Shown here: positions 35,361-37,905 of the stretch, one piece after another
How positions within the stretch are numbered: the stretch's first letter is position 1
Layout: each line of letters opens with the position of its first letter
Source of the DNA: Chloroflexota bacterium
GTDB taxonomy: Bacteria > Chloroflexota > Anaerolineae > Aggregatilineales > Phototrophicaceae
Length of the DNA: 37,905 nucleotides
Reading direction: 5' to 3'
NCBI GenBank assembly: GCA_013388735.1
Contig: JACAES010000159.1
Location: 1 to 37,905 of the forward strand
Translations under genes and position numbers: made by a program
Notes under the pieces: generated by a model
The model's input: the letters and a program-made list of their open reading frames with translations, nothing else
What the model was told of the DNA's origin: nothing
The model's database searches: none

Positions 35361-36361
35361 TCCTCGCGGTTGGCGTTGATGTCTTCAAACGGCACGACCG
35401 CCGGATTGTCCGGGATGGCCGCGAACTGCGCAAATTCGTCCGGCAGCGCCGCGTCCTGGTTGGCCGGGAACACGTACATCTGCATCGGCAGGTCCTCCTG
35501 GAAAGCCGGCCCCAGCATGAAGTCTATCCACATCTGCGCGGCTTCCGGGTTATCCGTCCCGCGCAGAATGCCGGCGAACTCGATCTGCCGGAAACAGGTA
35601 TCATCGGCGGTGATGCTGGCCGTCGTCGGCTGGCCGGTTTCTTCTGAAATGGTGAACGGCGGGCTGCTGGCGTAGCTGACCACCAGCGGGCGCGTGCCGT
35701 CGCCGCCCCCGGCGGTAAACTGGCCGAAGTAAGCCTCTTCCCATCCTTCCGTCACCAGCACATCGTTGGCGACCAGATCGGCCCAGAAGTCCAGGTAGGT
35801 GTAGTCGCCTTCCGTCCCGAACGCGCTGATGGTCGCCAGTAGAAACGCCAGCCCCGGCGACGATGTGGCCGGATTCTGCACCACCAGCAGCCCCTTATAG
35901 TCCGGCTTTGTCAGGTCTTGCAGGCCGGCGGGCAGCGGCAGATTGTTGTCCTCGAAATAGGCGATGTCGTAGTTCAGACACACGTCGCCGTAGTCAATAG
36001 GTGTGACGCGAAATTCGGCGTCCAGCCGCAGCGCCTCCGGCACGCTGTCCAGCAGCGGCGACTCGTAAGGCACAAACAGGTCTTCGTCCAGCGCGCGCCC
36101 CAGGAAGGTATTGTCCACGCCGAACAGCACATCGCCGAGCGGATTGGACTTGCTGAGGATGGACTGGTTTAACATCGTCCCGGCATCACCGCTGCGCAGG
36201 ATTTCCACCCGGATGCCGGTTTCCGCCTCGAACGCCGCCAGCACCGACTCGCTGACGTTGAAGCTGTCGTGCGTGACGAGCGTGAGCGTATTGTCCTGGG
36301 CAAACGTCGGGAACGCCGCCAGGCCGAACAGCAGCAGGACGACTAACCATCGGGTCTTCAT
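35324..36361 (-). CDS. thiB: Thiamine-type ABC transporter, binding protein
   Basis: This is an extracytoplasmic binding protein related to TbpA/ThiB and Fe(III)-type family 1 proteins. The 345-aa product has a signal peptide (MKTRWLVVLLLFGLAAFPTFA, cut before QDN). The mature part has LTLVTHDSFNVSESVLAAFE, GDVLFGVDNTFLGRA, PIDYGDVCLNYD and QNPATSSPGLAFLLATI, all characteristic of ThiB. The ATG at 36361 is chosen because GGGAG lies 8 nt ahead and the signal peptide begins there; an upstream in-frame extension would disrupt it. A TPP riboswitch and terminator directly upstream support thiamine or a thiamine precursor as ligand. Confidence 0.92.
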   Translation of the reverse strand: MKTRWLVVLLLFGLAAFPTFAQDNTLTLVTHDSFNVSESVLAAFEAETGIRVEILRSGDAGTMLNQSILSKSNPLGDVLFGVDNTFLGRALDEDLFVPYESPLLDSVPEALRLDAEFRVTPIDYGDVCLNYDIAYFEDNNLPLPAGLQDLTKPDYKGLLVVQNPATSSPGLAFLLATISAFGTEGDYTYLDFWADLVANDVLVTEGWEEAYFGQFTAGGGDGTRPLVVSYASSPPFTISEETGQPTTASITADDTCFRQIEFAGILRGTDNPEAAQMWIDFMLGPAFQEDLPMQMYVFPANQDAALPDEFAQFAAIPDNPAVVPFEDINANREEWIQAWTEVVLR

Positions 36362-36420
36362 ATCACAAACTCCCTTCGTTCTGTATAAACGAGTGACAGA
36401 CCTTTTCGGGAGCATAAATG

Positions 36421-36450
36421 AAAAACCACCCCGTTAGTCGTAGGGGTGGT
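36421..36450 (-). terminator. Riboswitch-controlled terminator
   Basis: ACCACCCC (36450-36443 on the minus strand) and GGGGTGGT (36432-36425) make a perfect 8-bp stem with a 10-nt loop, followed by TTTTT. It lies 18-20 nt downstream of the TPP aptamer and 60 nt upstream of thiB, so it is the expression platform: TPP binding should favour termination. Confidence 0.88.
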
Positions 36451-36467
36451 TGCTCAGGCAGGTATGC

Positions 36468-36562
36468 TACACTCCCTACGCCGGTATGACCCGGATCAGG
36501 TTAAGGGTCGGCGCGGCATTACGCGCCCTCTCAGCCCGCTTGACGCGGACTCCCCTGGTCTG
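36468..36562 (-). ncRNA. TPP riboswitch (THI element)
   Basis: On the minus strand the aptamer shows the conserved blocks GGGGAGTCC, GCTGAGAGGG, GACCCTTAACCTGATC, and CATACCGGCGTAGGGA in the right order and spacing. These form the pyrimidine- and pyrophosphate-sensing helices of the THI element. It precedes thiB-thiP-thiQ and a terminator, which marks the operon as thiamine-repressed. Confidence 0.97.
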
Positions 36563-36573
36563 TATGTATTTTC

Positions 36574-36602
36574 AGTATAATGCACATTTCGGCCTGCGGC
36601 AA
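36574..36602 (-). promoter_or_regulatory. Promoter of the TPP riboswitch/thiBPQ operon
   Basis: On the minus strand TTGCCG (36602-36597) and TATACT (36579-36574) are spaced by 17 bp. Predicted start is near 36567, a few bases before the aptamer. Confidence 0.7.
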
Positions 36603-36610
36603 GGCCGTTT

Positions 36611-37450
36611 TCAGCCCGTTCGCAAAAATTCGGCCAGGTAATCGTCAAACCGCCCGGCATAACAGGCGTCGGTGTAGCGCAAAAATTCACCGCCCGCCAG
36701 CGGGTAATCCGGGTAACAGCTCGTCGGCCACGCGCCGCGCGGGGCATGGACGATGTAAGCCGCGCCCGGCGCGGGAATTAATGTGCCGTCCAGGGACCGT
36801 TCGACCTTTTCCACCATCCGTTCGACGGTTACTATCACCGTTTTTGCCAGATACACCAGTTCAACGTCCACGCCGACGTTATTGTTCAGCTTCACGTTGC
36901 CGCGCGGGTCGCCTTCCAGGCCGTGCAGCACGGCCACATCACACGAGATGGCCGGAAAAGCCAGCAGTTCCTCGCCGCTGTAGGGGTCGGTTACGGTTTT
37001 GACATCCGGGCGCAGGCGTGGTAAATCCGTCCCCAGCCAGGCGCGCGACGGCATAAAACCCACCCCGGATACTCCGGCGCGAATCCCCAGCGCCAGGCTG
37101 GCTTCGGTTTCCTCGACCACTTCGATCTGGCCGCGCTGGGCGGCTTCGGTGAACATGGGCGCGAAGCCGAACGATTCCAGGCCGAAATAAACCGAGCGCG
37201 CCCGGCTGACACAGCCCGCCCCCACCAGCAAATCCGACTCGAAACCGGCGGTGAAACACAACAGCGTCAGGTCTTTGGGGCGCGGGTCACGGCGCAGCAG
37301 TTCCCGGACGAACGCGACCGGGCGGCGGTAAATCGTCATGCCGCCCAGGGCAAGCGTCTGCCCATCCTCGACCAGCGCCGCCGCTTCAGAAAGTGAAATC
37401 CATTCCGCCATATGATGGTCGGCTGAATGTTGTTTCAACTCACGATTCAT
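36611..37450 (-). CDS. CoA-transferase subunit A-like protein
   Basis: The 279-aa protein matches family I CoA-transferase alpha subunits such as glutaconate CoA-transferase A. It has an N-terminal SLSEAAALVEDGQTLALGG, LTLLCFTAGFESDLLVGAGCV, GLESFGFAPMF, and the late GNVKLNNNVGVDVELVYLAKTVIVTVE segment. In these enzymes the catalytic Glu is on the beta subunit, which is usually encoded directly downstream; here the TPP riboswitch region begins instead. The start is uncertain: ATG 37450 overlaps the upstream gene by 11 bp, and GTG 37462 and ATG 37411 are alternatives. It may pair with a distant B subunit or have another role. Confidence 0.85.
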   Translation of the reverse strand: MNRELKQHSADHHMAEWISLSEAAALVEDGQTLALGGMTIYRRPVAFVRELLRRDPRPKDLTLLCFTAGFESDLLVGAGCVSRARSVYFGLESFGFAPMFTEAAQRGQIEVVEETEASLALGIRAGVSGVGFMPSRAWLGTDLPRLRPDVKTVTDPYSGEELLAFPAISCDVAVLHGLEGDPRGNVKLNNNVGVDVELVYLAKTVIVTVERMVEKVERSLDGTLIPAPGAAYIVHAPRGAWPTSCYPDYPLAGGEFLRYTDACYAGRFDDYLAEFLRTG

Positions 37451-37793
37451 CCAGACACTCACGCTCCGCTTTCGTCAGCCCCTTCACCGCCTGTTGATAG
37501 GAGTGTTCCACCATTTCCAGAATTTCATCATCGGTGATGCCGCCATCCACTTCGACGGTGTTCCAGTGTTTTTTGTTCAGATGCCAGCCCGGCTTCACCG
37601 CCGGATAGGTCTCGCGCAGGATGGCCGCCCAGGTCGGGTCACACTTCAGGCTGATGCGCAGCGGGCCGGCTACCGGCAGCAGCGCGAACACCTTACCCAT
37701 CACCTTGTAAACGGCCACATCGTCGCCGAACGGAAAATCCTCGACGGCGGCACGCAGCGACAAACAGCATGAACGCAGGTCGTTTCGATTCAT
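37440..37793 (-). CDS. MmcQ/YjbR-family protein
   Basis: The 117-aa protein has the YjbR/CyaY-like fold features: an N-terminal helix, FPFGDDVAVYKVMGKVFALL, LRISLKCDP, a KPGWHLNKKHWNTVEVDG core and a C-terminal helix with HSYQQAVKGLT. YjbR proteins have a DNA-binding-like fold but no firm function. The ATG (37793-37791) lies at the very edge of the terminal repeat, so its promoter and ribosome site have been replaced by repeat sequence. The 3' end overlaps the next gene, which suggests co-transcription. Confidence 0.88.
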   Translation of the reverse strand: MNRNDLRSCCLSLRAAVEDFPFGDDVAVYKVMGKVFALLPVAGPLRISLKCDPTWAAILRETYPAVKPGWHLNKKHWNTVEVDGGITDDEILEMVEHSYQQAVKGLTKAERECLDES

Positions 37794-37905
37794 AAGATTT
37801 GGCGCAGGAAACCACCAGCTTTAGCGGGTGGATGAATGCGCTCTTGCTCCTTTCGTGGCATAATGGTCTTGGGTGAAGACACTCCCTCACGGGAGCAACG
37901 GTTAC
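37789..37905 (-). repeat. Terminal repeat copy B, IS200/IS605-like right end
   Basis: This is the inverted counterpart of 2-118 (116 of 117 identical; the difference is at 37856). Read on the minus strand it holds the same GTGA-tetraloop hairpin and CCACC/GGTGG hairpin, ending at the start codon of the YjbR-like gene. Two repeat copies pointing inward at both contig ends indicate a multicopy element at which the assembly stopped. Confidence 0.75.

Overview
The window looks like chromosomal DNA of a Chloroflexota bacterium, most likely Anaerolineae-like. This is inferred from high GC content, many periplasmic sugar-binding and WD40 proteins, a BTAD-type regulator, a cytoplasmic GH38 mannosidase and GC-rich REP-like hairpins between genes. 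No rRNA, tRNA, transposase or CRISPR array is visible. The window begins and ends in two nearly identical 117-bp copies of one repeat in opposite orientation. They resemble the right end of an IS200/IS605-type element, so this is probably a whole contig that broke at a multicopy repeat.

Layout. (1) 0.1-8.1 kb, minus strand: a sugar catabolism block with a sugar-binding protein, a TatA/B-like protein, ribulokinase (araB), a zinc polyol-type dehydrogenase, a small ABM-fold protein, xylulokinase (xylB) and a GH5-like glycosidase. (2) 8.2-13.8 kb: a LacI-family regulator, with its own promoter and a perfect operator palindrome, faces away from a GH38 alpha-mannosidase and a CE7 acetyl esterase. 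(3) 13.8-16.7 kb, minus strand: the histidine operon hisH-hisA-hisF-hisI-hisE. It is preceded by a 23-codon leader ORF with four consecutive His codons and an intrinsic terminator, that is, a classical attenuator. (4) 16.8-22.1 kb: SAM hydroxide adenosyltransferase and murA on plus; selB and a coiled-coil protein on minus. (5) 22.2-27.9 kb: a thioesterase, two paralogous acyl-CoA ligases flanking a hydratase-2 type enoyl-CoA hydratase, and a small membrane protein on minus. (6) 28.0-32.5 kb: a BTAD regulator and, convergent to it, a TIR-transmembrane-WD40 protein with 14 WD repeats. (7) 32.6-36.6 kb, minus strand: a thiamine-type ABC importer (thiB-thiP-thiQ) under a TPP riboswitch with its own terminator. 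(8) 36.6-37.8 kb, minus strand: a CoA-transferase A-subunit-like protein and a YjbR/MmcQ-like protein.

The strongest regulatory find is the his leader. The predicted transcription start falls on, or within a base or two of, the AUG of the leader peptide, so its translation would be leaderless. The -35 hexamer of the his promoter also lies on the same bases as the -35 hexamer of the divergent SAM-hydrolase promoter. A stalled ribosome on the His codons would leave free a segment that can pair with the terminator loop and stem. Other notable points are a Cys-to-Asp MurA active site (fosfomycin-resistant type), a LacI operator identical to the actinobacterial CelR/CebR core palindrome, an inverted repeat around the -10 box of the first acyl-CoA ligase promoter, and a CoA-transferase A subunit without a visible B subunit.
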